A stretch of DNA of 64,000 bases from Arbacia lixula (GCA_963669155.1 OZ022577.1:30250053-30314052), one strand, 5' to 3'; shown: positions 1 through 11,715, numbered from the stretch's first letter. Notes: a model not told the origin generated them from the sequence alone. Numbers and translations are program-made.

Positions 1-64
1 TGTCTGTTGAGCAAACAAAGGGTTCATCGCTATCATTCTACATGTTTCTTATCCTCCGTGACAG

Positions 65-258
65 TGACTGCGCTGGGAGGAGGGGGCTTACAGCTGTTTG
101 TGGATGCGGGTCAGCCCGTCGACCCTTCCCTGGTCTCCGCCCTGGTGGAACAGGTGTTGGAAGAGAAGATTGCTCTGTGCCTTGGGCAGCACCAGCGGGA
201 GAGGTCGTCTGTCGCCATGCCAACGGATCAAGACCCCAGGCATCCCACTCCGCAACCT
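65..258 (+). CDS. TALPID3: TALPID3-like exon a (first in window)
   Basis: Acceptor CCGTGACAG ends at 64 and donor CCT|GTAAGC starts at 259. It encodes the FVDAGQPVD and VLEEKIALCLGQ segment, the best folded-looking part of the fragment, and ends in PTPQP in phase 0. The acceptor is the least certain edge because the frame stays open to the left. Confidence 0.7.
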
Positions 259-3200
259 GTAAGCTTTTTCTTTTAATAGATGCCAGTGTTGAAGCTAAAG
301 CTGAAGCCAAGCACTGACATTTAGGGTTGTATTCCATTGGTATTCTAAAACTGATGTAAAGTCAAAAACTGTTCCAACAGACCAATCACTGTTATGGATC
401 ACAAAGAACCTCAGATAAAATGGAAGTTCATCTTCAGAATGTCACCTCAGATATTTGGGCTATGTTTCTTACTTTTGTGTGTGTCAATAGGCTATTTGAG
501 GTCCATTATCATAATGTAATCAGGACTGTTTGTGTTTATGGCACTGAGAGCCTCTGACATGATGCTAACATCAAATTAGTTCAACTTGAATCTAAATATA
601 GAATGCTGATGTTCTGTTTGAATAGCATGGGCATGAAGATCTTTTGCATTGCATAAGCTGACAATGTGTATGTGCAAAAGGATTGATCAATGGAAATGCT
701 CATTATGGCAATTGTCATAGACATTCCCTTGTTTTTAGTAATAGGATAATGTTACTTTATTCAGAAAATGAGGACTTTGTGTGGGAAACTTGGATATATA
801 TTCTACTTGTACCCTCACAGTGATTAAGATTGTACCTTGCAAAACCTTGCGTACTGCCTCTCCCTACTTTCTCTAAATTGTATTTTGTGCATATGAAATA
901 TGCTCTGTGTCATTTAAATACTCTGTACATTTTCCCTAGGTGAACCAGCGCTCTCCTGTACGCACACCTGAGCCCACCCCTCCATCGTCCCCCATCGCCC
1001 CTCCCTCCAGGGACCCCTCCCCCACCCCTAGGGATCGCATCCTCACCCCTGAGCCCAGTGAGGCAGGGGAAGGGGGCGGGGCGACTTCTGGGGAGGCTGA
1101 GTCAGAGACGGAGAGTCTGAAAGATTCCATGATGAAAACTTCTGTAGAAGGTATTTTATATCATTCATTTTTGAAAACAAATGACAATCCACATAATAAA
1201 CAATAACAGAAGAAGAATCAAACAACTTTGACAGAGAATGAGGAGATAGTGAAGAAAGTGTTAGTCTAAGTGGATGCTGTCCAGTGTAAACATAACATAC
1301 ATTTATTAAGAGAAAACAAATCAAAAGAGGGTTGAAAGCAAGGAAAGGAAGTTTAAAAAAGATGACATAGTAATTTAAGAATACAAAAACATGAGAATCA
1401 AATCATGCTAAATTTGTTCCATTTTGTATGCCTTTATATTGAGTTTTATCGGTTTCTTGGTTGAGATGATTTTATCCTCATCGAACAGAAGTGCGTAATA
1501 GGAACTGATGAACAGAATAATTCTGTATTTTTTGTTTGATCCTCTGATTTGTTTCTTTCCCTCCTAGACGCAGCGACCATCTCTGCTCCTGGCCCTGAAG
1601 CCGTCACCACACCTCCCACAACCCCACCCCCTATAGCCTCCACCTCCCCTCCCCGGTTCCCGTCCACTGCTGAAGAGACGCCCCAGCCCTCCCCTAGGAG
1701 CACCCCTACCCCGGTGGTGCAGGCACCCTCTGAGCCCATGGTCACCCCCACACCCACCCCTGAGCCCAGGAGCCCAGTCACGTCTGAACCAGAGGCAGAT
1801 GACTTCCAGCTAACACTTCCATCCCCTAGGTATGCAATCATGTACAGTTACCGTACAGACCATCATATAAGCCACATTCACATATAAGCTGCACCCTGAC
1901 TTTGAGCACGCAATTTAAAAAAAAAAAAAACTGGTAATACCAGAACGTGATCACAGCACTGCCGTCTGGATTGTGTGACAACATTCAACAAAATATCTAC
2001 AACTTACTCCGTTTTTGGGGGCCACCATTGTTTCTTTGATCTGCGGCGTTGAGGGCGTAAACACGAGACTGTAATACGTTTATGCCCTCAACATTCGTTG
2101 GCTGGAATGAACTCTACTGGAGGCCGCAGTAAATCAAAGAAACAATGGCGGCCCCCATCTAACAGAGTGTGCTAGTTTGAGCTGTAGCTTTCTCATTAGC
2201 AGTATTTTTGAGTTGTCTCTGACAAATACTACTCCTGATGCTGGTGATGTGATTGAAATCGTATTACCAGTATGTCAATTGTGTCACACTGGATGCCTAA
2301 CAAAGCCATCTATTTTGTCATTGAATGTTGTCACACAATGCATAGTCCCATACATGTCTAAAAGACCGACTTTTGCTAACGCCGCCTATAACCCGCACCC
2401 AGACTTGCGAATGATTGTTAAGAAAAAAAAACATGCTGCTTATACGCCAGTCAGTACGGTAGTTAACTCTTCCAGTACCATTATTGTAATGTGTAGTAAG
2501 CCAATGGGGCTTCCGAGGCTTGGTAGAGTGAGGGTTAAGCAGTTGCTCATATTTAATTCTACAGCCATGGAACTCCAGTAACTACAACGGTGTAATTTGA
2601 TTACGCCCTATAAGGTTTTTGCAGTTTATTCATGGCCTGTCATCTTTGATTTGTACAGTTGATTACACAGGAGTCATGCTATTCAGTATCTCAGTAGAGA
2701 AAAGTCAGCCTCAGTAGAGAATGGCTTAAAAATGTAACTGAAGACCACTCAATGGAGACAAGAAATGCAGTCTTGATAAACAGTTTGTCTGTAGGGTGTT
2801 TTTTTGTACAGGTCTCACTCAGAAGCGTTATTCAAGGTAAACTAGTATTTATAGACAAAGTACTACAGCTGACAAGTCGAGCCATAACTATGGAAACAGT
2901 CATGTATATTTCTGTCAGTACAGATTTATTTCCACCATCGTCATCTCAAACAAAGTGTTTTGTTTCTCCTGTTTCAGCCCCGAGCCACGCCTTCCATCCC
3001 CTACCCCACTGCCCCCAACCCCTCCTCCTCCCAAGCCTGCCACCCCCGCTCCTCCCAGCATGGACTCTTCCAGCACCACAGTAAGCACACAGCGGGACTC
3101 TACCACTACGTCCTCTACAGGGAGGGACGTGTCTGAGGGAGAGTGGCTTGTCAGTGAGAGGGAGGAGGGACGGATCCCAGATGAGACACTATTTGGTAAG

Positions 3201-3828
3201 TCAGGATCACCCATTTTGGGGCAAAAACAACAATTATGCTGGCCCTGACATGAATTATTATGCCCTTATTTTGGGTGTTTGAGTGTGAATTATACTCATT
3301 TTATGTGATTTTTGGCACTATCATTAAACGGTATGGGTACTAAGTGAATTTTCTGATACCCCTTTACATATCATTGTTGTATTTCTGTAAGCAGCAATGT
3401 ATCAATTCCTGTAGAGTAGCATTCATGAATTTATAAATCCACAAATGAGAACAAATATTCATTTTGGGTTTGGAGATAGATTTATCATACAGACTGACAT
3501 AAATATTAATTGTTCCATTTTTAACATGTAACACAATTTTGACATATTTTTAGTTACATTCTCTTTCCTTGATTATGTTCACCTGCAAAACATTAACTAT
3601 TTGTAAAAGAAGTGGCAGAAAGTTGATTCATAATGACACATTTTGCCTCCAGTTTTAGTCTGAAGTATTTATTTTATAGAGCTGATTTGATGCTAAGGCT
3701 ATTTCTTCTCATTTTTTAGGTGTTCCAGATATGGAGGCATTTGATGAGAGCTCACAAAGCAGCACAGCCAGCACCATCATCAGAGGGCAACCTCAAGATC
3801 AGGTAATCTGAGCATCTCTTTCTCTGTT

Positions 3829-3889
<61 letters not shown>

Positions 3890-5766
3890 GTCCTCTCTCT
3901 TTCTTTCTTCATTTTGATCCCTCATCATCTATCTGTTTTACTTGTTGTGTCATTAGTGGACATCAAGTGGAAATAATTCTTATAACTTTAGATATCAAAT
4001 TTTGATGCATTTTTTCATCTTGATAAACATATATAAAATAAAAGCATCATGATTTTTTTCTGTTTCAGTTGATCAGAAATCTTGTGTCAATATGTACAAT
4101 TTAAGAACTTGGAAATCCTTCTAAGAAATAAATCTTGAATCGGTTTTTTGGTTTGCCCCACATATGTCCTTGGAAGAATTGTGTCTTTTCTGTCTTCTAT
4201 GACACTGTTTTGTTCAGAAGTCTTTTACCTTCAAGTGTACTTGTGTTTCCTATGCATAATTCTGTCACCTCAGGAGGAGCCCCGTAGTGAGGGAGAGGTG
4301 ACTCCCAATCGACTGAAGCTCACCCGAGACCCCGTGGTGGCCCTCCTCTCCCGCCTGGGACACCCCAACCCCTCTTCTGCCTTAGCCTCTGTCCACCCCC
4401 CTGGCCATGGCCCCTTCCACCACCCTCCAGCTGGTCTCCAGCACCCCTCTGCTGCTTCCTCCCCCTCGCTCCGCAGCCACGACAGCAGCAGCGCCGATAG
4501 CAGTGTGGGCGAGGTCAGCGAGGGTCAGCGGCCGAGCCTCCTGCCTCCGGCTGAGCGCCTGTTGTACAAGGAGGCATACCACTCCAAGCCACCCGCTGCC
4601 CATGGGGTGCACCGCCGGTCGGTGGGGGAGGTGGGGAGTGACGCCGAGGATGGGCCACACCTCCCACCGTCTACCACCACCACCGCTGCTGATGGGGTGG
4701 ACAATGCACCACAATCTGAGGGTGTGGTACCGACTGGCACAGTCAGGCTTGTACAGGTGGGAGCAAGACAGGCACCTGTGGTTCCAAGCCCGGTACCAAG
4801 GGTGATCCAAGTGGGACAGGGGCGACACAAGGAGCAAGACGATGAAGAAAAGGAGAAGGATGAGGAAGAAGAAGAGGAGGATGATGGGATGGAACTTATA
4901 GAGGCTGATATGACAGCTGATAGTATCCCCAGGGGAACTCTCAGGGACAACCCTCAGCTATCAAGTAAGATACAGAATTCCTCATTCAGGTTCTATTGTG
5001 GTCTTTACCATAAAATAAGCTATCAAACCCCAACTTTTGTAATGAGAACTTTTATTCCCTATGGAGAACAGCAACATAAGCATTGCTCCTGCTATTCTCC
5101 CAGGCAGTAGGAAGAAACCCAGGTGTGTTCACTGGATTGTACCTACTTACTTTCACCGTTTTGAGTTATCTGTACTTTTTTAGATCATGAGCAAATGCAT
5201 TATTTATTTAATTACGTAGAAACAAATTAAGAAAAAAAGATGTTGTGCGTTCTTGGAATTTCCATCAATCAGAAGTTTTCAGTTTATTCATCTTTCTATG
5301 GTGTGATATGGAAATGTCACCTCTGTTAGTAATATTATTTCTGTTTTTATTTCCAGCCCTGTTTTCCACCATGGGCAGTGACCAAGGCACGCGGACCATG
5401 ACCCCGGATGCCATGAACATGGATGCATTCCTCCAATCAGGCTACCTCAGCCAGTCCTTCAGCCAATCAGAAGGAGGGGGCGGGGCCACAAGTGACTTTG
5501 AATCATCCCGGCTGCTGGGCCAGACCGGTCAGTCCCTGCGGCCTCAGTCATCCAGCCGGCTGGCCACCAGCGGGATGTTCTCTGAGGACTCACTGGAGGT
5601 CGGGGCGACCGCAGGGAAAGGGGGAGGGGGAGGGGAGAGGGGTACCCAGCAGAGGTCTTTCCAGGTGACACTACCCTCCATGGGGGAGGAAGGGGAGGGG
5701 AGTTTGAGTGAAGGGGAGCTACAGGGAGGGGAGACAGTCAGTGATGTCTCAGAGTTGACACTTTAA
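65..5766 (+). CDS. TALPID3: TALPID3 (KIAA0586)-like protein, C-terminal part, seven exons
   Basis: I read a spliced gene with exons 65-258, 940-1150, 1568-1829, 2978-3195, 3720-3802, 4274-4964 and 5357-5766 (stop TAA 5764-5766). All junctions are GT-AG and all phases agree, giving 688 residues that continue from upstream of the window. Resemblance to vertebrate TALPID3 lies in the order of short motifs: an opening segment with FVDAGQPVD and a EKIALCLG-like helix, Pro/Thr-rich stretches (TPEPTPPSSP, TTPPTTPPP), SEGEWLVSEREEG, the VGEVSEGQRP block, and a Ser/Gly-rich tail. TALPID3 family proteins act at the distal centriole and are needed for primary cilium formation and Hedgehog signalling; that role is known for the family, not shown here. 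The coiled-coil region expected earlier in the protein would be left of the window. The region is low-complexity, so exon edges rest mainly on phase and splice consensus. Confidence 0.82.
940..1150 (+). CDS. TALPID3: TALPID3-like exon b
   Basis: Acceptor TTTCCCTAG at 931-939 and donor GTATTT at 1151. The exon begins VNQRSPVRTPEPTPPSSP, a Pro/Thr/Ser-rich segment, and ends SVE plus one base (phase 1). The intron before it (259-939) is AT-rich and shows nothing else. Confidence 0.78.
1568..1829 (+). CDS. TALPID3: TALPID3-like exon c
   Basis: Acceptor TTTCCCTCCTAG ends at 1567; donor AG|GTATGC at 1830. The first two bases complete an Asp codon started in the previous exon. It encodes TTPPTTPPP and ends EADDFQLTLPSPS across the junction, a Pro/Thr-rich pattern matching vertebrate TALPID3. 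Confidence 0.8.
1849..2461. mobile_element. 613-bp palindromic (foldback) MITE in a TALPID3 intron
   Basis: Ends read TACCGTACAGAC (1849-1860) and GTCAGTACGGTA (2450-2461), imperfect inverted repeats. Internally the two halves pair: GTGTGACAACATTCAA near 1976 with TTGAATGTTGTCACAC near 2322, and the block at about 2017-2058 (with GGGGGCCACCATTGTTTCTT) with its complement at about 2084-2157, leaving a short loop near 2060-2083. A repeated ATAAGC(C)/(A)GC motif lies inside both ends. No transposase is present, so it is non-autonomous; the TSD may be TA. An open frame at 2177-2581 is incidental. Confidence 0.75.
2978..3195 (+). CDS. TALPID3: TALPID3-like exon d
   Basis: Acceptor CTCCTGTTTCAG ends at 2977; donor G|GTAAGT at 3196. 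The split codon AG|C gives Ser, giving PSPSPEPRLPSP across the junction. It encodes TPPPPKPATPAPP and DVSEGEWLVSEREEGRIPDE, and ends ETLFG in phase 1. The SEGEW element is one of the more convincing family matches. Confidence 0.82.
3720..3802 (+). CDS. TALPID3: TALPID3-like exon e (83 bp)
   Basis: A short exon between acceptor ATTTTTTAG (ends 3719) and donor CAG|GTAATC (3803). It completes the Gly codon from exon d and reads VPDMEAFDESSQSS then STASTIIRGQPQDQ, ending in phase 0 to match the next exon. An open frame with matching phase on both sides supports it. The intron before it (3196-3719) is AT-rich and featureless. Confidence 0.8.
3830..3886. repeat. (CT)n microsatellite in TALPID3 intron
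   Basis: Nearly pure CT repeats directly downstream of the 83-bp exon's donor, part of a longer pyrimidine-rich stretch to about 3910. The rest of the intron up to 4273 is AT-rich with nothing recognised. Confidence 0.95.
4274..4964 (+). CDS. TALPID3: TALPID3-like exon f (largest)
   Basis: Acceptor TCACCTCAG ends at 4273; donor A|GTAAGA at 4965. It contains DPVVALLSRLGHP, the hallmark SSVGEVSEGQRP motif with AERLLYKEAYHS after it, and an acidic run (KEKDEEEEEEDDGMELIEADM) about 190-210 residues into the exon. Open frames on the minus strand here are shadows of the GC-rich coding sequence. The next intron (4965-5356) is unremarkable. Confidence 0.85.
5357..5766 (+). CDS. TALPID3: TALPID3-like terminal exon and stop
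   Basis: Acceptor TTTATTTCCAG ends at 5356, completing ACC (Thr). It encodes a Ser/Gly-rich tail with MNMDAFLQSGYLSQSFSQSE and ends VSDVSELTL before TAA at 5764-5766. The block at about 5630-5764 reappears twice in decayed form just downstream. Confidence 0.83.
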
Positions 5767-5809
5767 TTCTTTATGTGTCATTTAAAGGAATCATGATATT
5801 AGGGAGAGA

Positions 5810-6090
5810 GGGGGCACAGATTTTTTTTCAAGGCAACACTACCTTCCATTGGGGAGGAAAGGGGAGCTACAGGGAGGGGTGACAGTTAGTGGTGTTTAAG
5901 TTTAAGGGAAAAGAAGGAAAAAGACTCAGTGATGTTCCACTTGTATGTGTGACATGGCAAGGGGCCAGGGCAGGGGTACAGAGGTCTTTCCAAGTGACAC
6001 TACTTTCTATGGTAGAAATCGTCATGGGAGTTTTGAGTCAAGAGGGCTTCCAGGGTGTGCAAAACAAGCAGTGATGTGTCAAACTTAACA
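5810..6090 (+). repeat. Two decayed partial copies of the TALPID3 terminal exon in its 3' flank
   Basis: Copy 1 (about 5830-5900) keeps AAGGGGAGCTACAGGGAGGG and a GTCAGTGATG-like motif from the last exon. Copy 2 (about 5962-6090) keeps AGAGGTCTTTCCA, GTGACACTAC, TTTTGAGT and GTGATGTGTC in the same order as 5653-5764. Both lie after the stop codon and no longer hold the frame. They are best read as old local tandem duplications of the exon end within the 3' UTR or flank. Confidence 0.75.
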
Positions 6091-8511
6091 CTGTCAACAA
6101 AAAAGCAACATCAGCAACTGAGATTCTCAAACACACACAATTGAACAAACACACATGACTGTTTGACGAATCCAGGGGATGTTCCCCCAAGAGAGAATGG
6201 TGTAACCAAATCTCCAGTCAATGTCTCTATTACTGTTGCAACAGTACACATGGTGCACTTTTTCCAGTTGTCAACAAATTAATGCTTTGTATTTATTGAA
6301 GTGTCTTTTTATATTTACTTGAATGCACAGGGGTCAAATAATGTTTAACTGCCGTGGAATATTTGCCAGTCTTTGCTCCATCTTATTACCTGATATAATC
6401 ATATTTATCTCTTGGATCGCTTGAATGCTTGGGTAATGGAGCAATACTCTAATTTGCAGTCTCTGTTTCTCCATAATTCCGAATGTTGTGAGAAGGTAAA
6501 CAGGAATACATGTTATTTGTGTATGACAATGGCATGCATGGGTGCATAGTGTTGTTGTATGAAGCCAGTGCTTTGTGTTAATAGCATTTGTGTTCTTTCA
6601 AATAACTTGAAGTCCATCTTCTTCCCTGTGAGCCGTATGTCTGCATGATCAATCATGTAGTTTCCTCATCAACTAATTGCTTGTTGTTGATCCATTTGTC
6701 ATGACTATTTCAGTGTACAGTGTTTTTGTTTACCGATATTTCAACCTAAGCACTGTTGTACAGCATTGTTTGATGATTTGTGAATCAACCCATGTATTTG
6801 GTTTACGTCTTTTGTTAGGCTGTTTGTCATCACTCTGCCATGTCCTACAACTTTATGTAGTCACGTCAACCAACACTGTCCTTTCTCCTGTCAGTCTGCA
6901 TAAAGCAGTCATACTAAAATCTGGTCTTTATAAGCAGGTGGTCTGTGTGACAAGGCTACTTTCATACAGGTTTAAATGAGAAACATTAGTCAAGCGCCTG
7001 AAACAAAAACGTTGGTCTGTGTGGATAGATGGTTGCTAGAACAGGTTTCATTTAAAAAAGAAAAAAAAAATCTTTTTTTTTCTTTTTTTTTTTGGGGGGG
7101 GGAGTATGAATCTGCTCTGTATGATAAATTATAAAGCCATATTCCAGAACTACATAGGAACTACTTCAACACATAAACTTTACTTTCATATTGTAATGAA
7201 ACTGCATATCAGTATACTGTTGTGTGATGCATGTCCATTTACCACTTCCCCGGCCTTCAAGCCTATTATCCTCTTTCATGACGCACTTAACATAAGCCTT
7301 TATTAACCCTAGAAGTTTATAATCCCAAGCTGACCCTTACTGGAATTCAGGAAGTGTGACGTAGGATCGTCTAGTTTCTGTGGAAATTGTGAATTCTTTA
7401 CAACCAGTCTATGAGTCATTATAACTCCTACAAGATGTCCCTCTCAAGGAAATGTCTATACCTTATACTTGAATTATACCTTATCAAAGAACCAGTATAT
7501 ATGTACGACATATCGGAGAGTTAAGAAGCGGAGAGAATCAGAGAACCAATACACTGTACTGTGTTTTCAATGAGTGTCAGACCAGAGTAACAAATATATG
7601 TACTACAACTTAACACACTCCAAGTCTCTGAGTCCTCCATCGACGTAGAATTTAACAATACATGTATTGAAGTCGAGACAGTTGATCCAGAAACCAACTA
7701 CACAACACGACGATACTTCATGCCCATTGACTATAGGTTTCTACAGTGTCTACCACAAGGATATTCCTCCAGAAATCTTCTTTCCTGACACACGTCTTCC
7801 ATCTCTTCCAGAATTCTTGTGCTACCTGGTATTCAATTGGCTGGTCAATGCCCATGATCATGATGCATGTTTCTTGTGCTGATCTGCCTGAACAATGCAT
7901 TTTTGCGAGATATGTATTTGACATTCATGTTGATATTGTTGCATAAAAATCGAATAGATTACAGGTGGATCATGCAAAAAGAGTACCTCATGGTAATAAT
8001 TATAACATACCAATAAATACAGGTGTGTATGAGTTTTGTATAACAGAATGTGTGGGCATTAAATGCTTGATTTCTATCATTCAGTTTAATCTAATGCAGA
8101 GGATAAAAGAGGAATTTAAAAGAATTGCCAACTAAATACATGACTAGGATATATGGGACTTCCATATATACAGGTTCTATTCTGTGTAGTATGGTTTTGT
8201 AACTGATGTATGCAAAATTGTTTTTTTTTAGGTTCTGGTTCAAGAACCATTCAACAAGCTTGTTATTCATCTTTATGATAGTAATGCACACCTCTTCTTT
8301 CAAGCTTTGATGTCAACATGCATGTTATTGAATCAAATAGTTCTGCTCTGCTGGAGATACTATAAATTGAAATGTGTGGGATTACTGTATATATTGTGTA
8401 TACACTGTATGTATGCATATATTATGTTTTTATATGATACATAACATTCCATATGTATGCAGGTTGGGATACAATGGGTACAGTACTCTACTTGTCTATA
8501 CCTATACAGTT

Positions 8512-8622
8512 GGGCTTGAGATCAACGTCACAGCTGATTGCAATCTATTGCAGTCAGATTGCAGTCAATGTATGGAGCTGATTGCATTTGCTTGCAATCA
8601 CTGTGCATTTGATCTCAGGCTC
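8512..8622. repeat. Short foldback with repeated GATTGCA motifs
   Basis: GCTTGAGATCAA at the left pairs with TTGATCTCAGGC at the right, and between them (T)GATTGCA(AT) or its complement occurs several times. It is about 110 bp with no coding content; a small MITE or hairpin repeat is likely. Confidence 0.5.
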
Positions 8623-9493
8623 CACTGTACATGGTATTTGCCATTGAAGTCCCATTGTTGCTGCTACGTACATGGTTATTATAACCCAGAGTGACACTTT
8701 GCCTTCCTATATTGCCTTCAAAGCTGCTCTCTGAGGCATTGCATTCATGCAAGTTGAACAAATACTAGTAGGTCACATGTTTGCTCCGAAAGATGAGATA
8801 GATATGTGAAAAAGTTAAAAAAAAAAAAAAAACAGTCAATTGGAGGTCATGGCCTACAATAGTACAAAATTATTATTTTTCTGGTGTAGGTATTTGGAAC
8901 AGTATTACAGTATTATCAATTACCTTGATTTTGAGAGTTTCATCTACAAAGATGAACTTAATAGATCTGACATACATTTCATAGAAGCATTTATATTTAC
9001 TTATTGTAAGCAATGTTTTGTGTTTGGGTTAATAATTGCACAAGAAATATGAAAGATTTTGCAAAAAAATATTGTCGAGTCCAGACTCCATTTTGTGGAG
9101 TTTTTTTCAATTTCATGCTGTAATTTTGAGTGAAAAAATGAAGAATACAATTATTAATTTTATAATAAAATTACATATATATTTACATCCAATACCGCTT
9201 CCATTTGGCTCCGTTCTTGACAAGTTTTTCTTTGTTTGTTTCTGAAAGAGGATAGTCCGTATAAAGAAGAAAGGGGAAGGACAGTGGTGTTGAAAGAGAA
9301 TGATTATGATCAGGAGAAAAAGGATGAGGGGATGAGGCATGACAAATTAAAAGAGAAAGAAAAAATTGATATACCTAAATGGAACATGTAAAGTGAATTT
9401 GATATGTGTGTATGTGTGTGCGTGTGCGTGTACATGTGCGTGTATGAATGAATGAATGAATGGGCATGCTTTGTTTATGGTGCAGTATAACTT

Positions 9494-9494
<1 letters not shown>

Positions 9495-9533
<39 letters not shown>

Positions 9534-9583
9534 TGTGTGTGTTTGTGTGTGTGTGAGCGCTCGTGTGTGTGTGTGTGTGTGTT
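9495..9583. repeat. (GT)n microsatellite
   Basis: Long GT run with a few interruptions (CT, TT, AGCGCTC), preceded by looser GT-rich sequence from about 9405. Confidence 0.95.
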
Positions 9584-10212
9584 TTGCCTAAATGTGTACG
9601 TGCTCTCTGTTTGTGCGTGTGAGCGTTAAACCAGAGATGAAGGTGAATAAATGGGTGAGTTCAAGAAGGGGTACGGACTGCTATGAAGACCGAATAATCA
9701 CATCTGAACAGTTTTAAACTCATGAAATATTCCATACCCATCATGAGATGATGAAATGCCGCATCTAACGTAACATTTCTGAAGCCTACAAAAAAAAAAA
9801 ATACGCAGCCATTAGTCGGTCCTATTTTTACACGAAAGAATATATCCGAAAAGGGCCTACTCACGTGGAAAAGTCAGTCGACCGGCTAGAGAGAATAGAC
9901 AACGGAAATCATATACAGAGCCGCTATCCCTAGCTATCCTTGCAACAACAACAAAATGTACAACGATGCATTTTGACCTCTCCTCGCAATCTTGAGAGAA
10001 CTACATCAGTGTCATTAGGCATCTTGGAATAGAATCTATTGTGGGAGTTAGGAATGTTAGCTTGGATAATGACGTATTTCGTTTAGAAGTAGGCTAACTA
10101 TGGTTCACTCTTCCTGATATAATCATAATAATATTCAATTCTTAGAGGAGGATAATACCATTCAAATAATCTCTATGCGTGTGAAGTAAAAATTGATTAA
10201 GTAAGAATTTGA

Positions 10213-10530
10213 AAATAACTAACAATTATCAAACAGATGCGTCTTTAGTCTTGATTAGAATTGATCGAAGTGTGTCAATGATATAATGCCTTGGGGGAGG
10301 TTATTCCATAATTTGGGTGCCGTATTTGCAAAAGCTCTATCACCGAATGTCTCAGATTTTACACGAAGTTCAGAGAGAAGATTTTTTGATTGAGAACGTA
10401 GATTACGACGAGGCTGGTATCGTTTGATGAGTTCAGTAAGATAGACAGGAGCATTTCCACATAGGCATTTGAATACAAGAGTGAGGAATCTAAACTGAAC
10501 ACGAACCCTTATCGGAAGCCAGTGGATATA
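10213..10530 (-). pseudogene. LINE (CR1/L2-like) reverse transcriptase 3'-end remnant
   Basis: On the minus strand the frame reads HWLPIRVRVQFRFLTLVFKC, GNAPVYLTELIKRY, GDRAFANTAPKLWNNLP and, after an in-frame TAA at about 10255-10257, SRLKTHLF. This order (HWLP, APxYLxEL, GDRxFxxxAPKLWNxLP, LKTHLF) is the conserved C-terminal end of non-LTR retrotransposon ORF2 proteins of the CR1/L2 group. Only about 105 codons remain, so it is a 5'-truncated copy with a stop before the last block. The open frame continuing upstream to 10798 is not LINE-related and partly crosses a MITE. Confidence 0.85.
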
Positions 10531-10705
10531 ATATATAGCTTTATATATTCTGTATGAAGTTAGGTGTATTAATGATGGAAAGATACACACATTGAACAGG
10601 CTGTGGCTTATGCAAATTTGTATGATGCACGTTTGTGTGTTTTTTTTTTGTTTTGTTTTATAAATAACATGCCAAAGTGAACAATATCCCATGAGGATAG
10701 ACCAG

Positions 10706-10877
10706 GGGGGCATTTCATGAAAGTTGTCAGCACTGACAAGTTGTCTTTCTGCGACAGTTACCATAGTAACAATCAGAGGCTGATAGTGCCTCTCAGCCAA
10801 TCAAAAACCGAGGATTTCGCTGAAATTGTTGGTACTGACTATTTAGTCAGTGCTGACAACTTTCATGAAATTCCCCC
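10706..10877. mobile_element. 172-bp MITE with GGGGG...CCCCC ends
   Basis: The left end GGGGGCATTTCATGAAAGTT continues GTCAGCACTGAC; the right end carries GTCAGTGCTGACAAC then TTTCATGAAATTCCCCC, a near-perfect inverted repeat of about 30 bp. The short interior has no coding capacity. End architecture resembles the element at 27980-28271. Confidence 0.8.
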
Positions 10878-11026
10878 AGGTCCAAAACTGATATAGACAC
10901 GCGGGCACTATGAAAGAATCAAAATGTCCCAATCAATGGTTCACAATTAAAAGGAATTACACGCGGATCTTAGAATGAGTTAAACTCCTCGAAATGCAAA
11001 ACAGATAGAGCACCTGGAATCATTAA

Positions 11027-11537
11027 AAGGATAGTTCACCCTAAAATTATTATACTTTAATAAAAGCAGACACACCAAAGAAATACATCAGTGAAGGTTT
11101 GATGTAAATCCGTCAAAGGTTAAGAAAGTTATGATCTTTTACAATTTTGATTTTGTGACGTCACGTGCGAGGTACTCTCCCATATGTTGTGTACAATTTT
11201 TGTCGAAAATGTGCATTTTATTAAAAAAAAATACATATATGTATGTATGTATTCTTGTAAATGTGCGTTCGATATTTCATCAGAAATACGTTTTCACACA
11301 CATACCTGTATGAAAAAAAAAATATTCCGTCGTCATAAACAGAAAAAGAGCAATCTATGTAATTATATTACACACAACATATGGGAGAGCACCTCGCACG
11401 TGGCGTCACAAAATTGACATTTCAAAATCGAATAACTTTCTTTTCTTTTGACCGATTTTTGGCAATACTCACTAATTTGTTTCTTTCATGTTTCTGCTTT
11501 GATTGAAACCAACTTATCTTTAGGGTGAACTATCCCT
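11027..11537. mobile_element. TTAA MITE family A, copy 1 (511 bp, full length)
   Basis: Flanked by TTAA at 11023-11026 and 11538-11541. Ends are AAGGATAGTTCACCCTAAA and TTTAGGGTGAACTATCCCT. The arms are long inverted repeats of roughly 180 bp, including CGTCACGTGCGAGGTACTCT with CCATATGTTGTGT, matched by ACAACATATGGGAGAG with CACCTCGCACGTGGCGTCAC. It has no coding capacity. Five further full or partial copies lie in the window. Confidence 0.88.
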
Positions 11538-11715
11538 TTAAACTACCCCCTGTTATGACTGCGAACATTACCTAATGAACATAAGTTGATGGTTTGGTAT
11601 GTTCGTATCATGTTTCATGACATGAGACTTTAAAAGTACCCCTGCTGAATAAGGATGTTCTTGGGTCTTGGATTCAACTCAAGTTAAACCAAAGATGTTC
11701 TTGGATCTCGGTTAA

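Larger units (their letters stand above)
6091..10210. other. Non-coding 3' flank of TALPID3, AT-rich
   Basis: No credible gene. The first part may be 3' UTR; an AATAAA lies at 8012-8017 but I cannot assign it. A small foldback sits at 8512-8622, and a GT microsatellite at 9495-9583. Open frames here are short and unconvincing. Confidence 0.5.

Noticed and set aside
2177-2581. 134-residue open frame in a TALPID3 intron
   Set aside because: Lies over one arm of the palindromic MITE and runs past its end; no conserved features.
4382-4950. Minus-strand and alternate-frame open frames of 130-150 residues
   Set aside because: Shadows of the GC-rich TALPID3 exon f, whose frame is supported by phase and motifs.
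7356-7660. Possible solo LTR (TGTGACG...TTTAACA)
   Set aside because: Starts TG and ends CA, but there is no matching 5-bp target duplication, primer-binding site or gag/pol next to it.
10531-10800. Upstream extension of the LINE open frame
   Set aside because: The reading frame happens to be open through a MITE arm and AT-rich DNA; LINE-like sequence begins only at about 10530.
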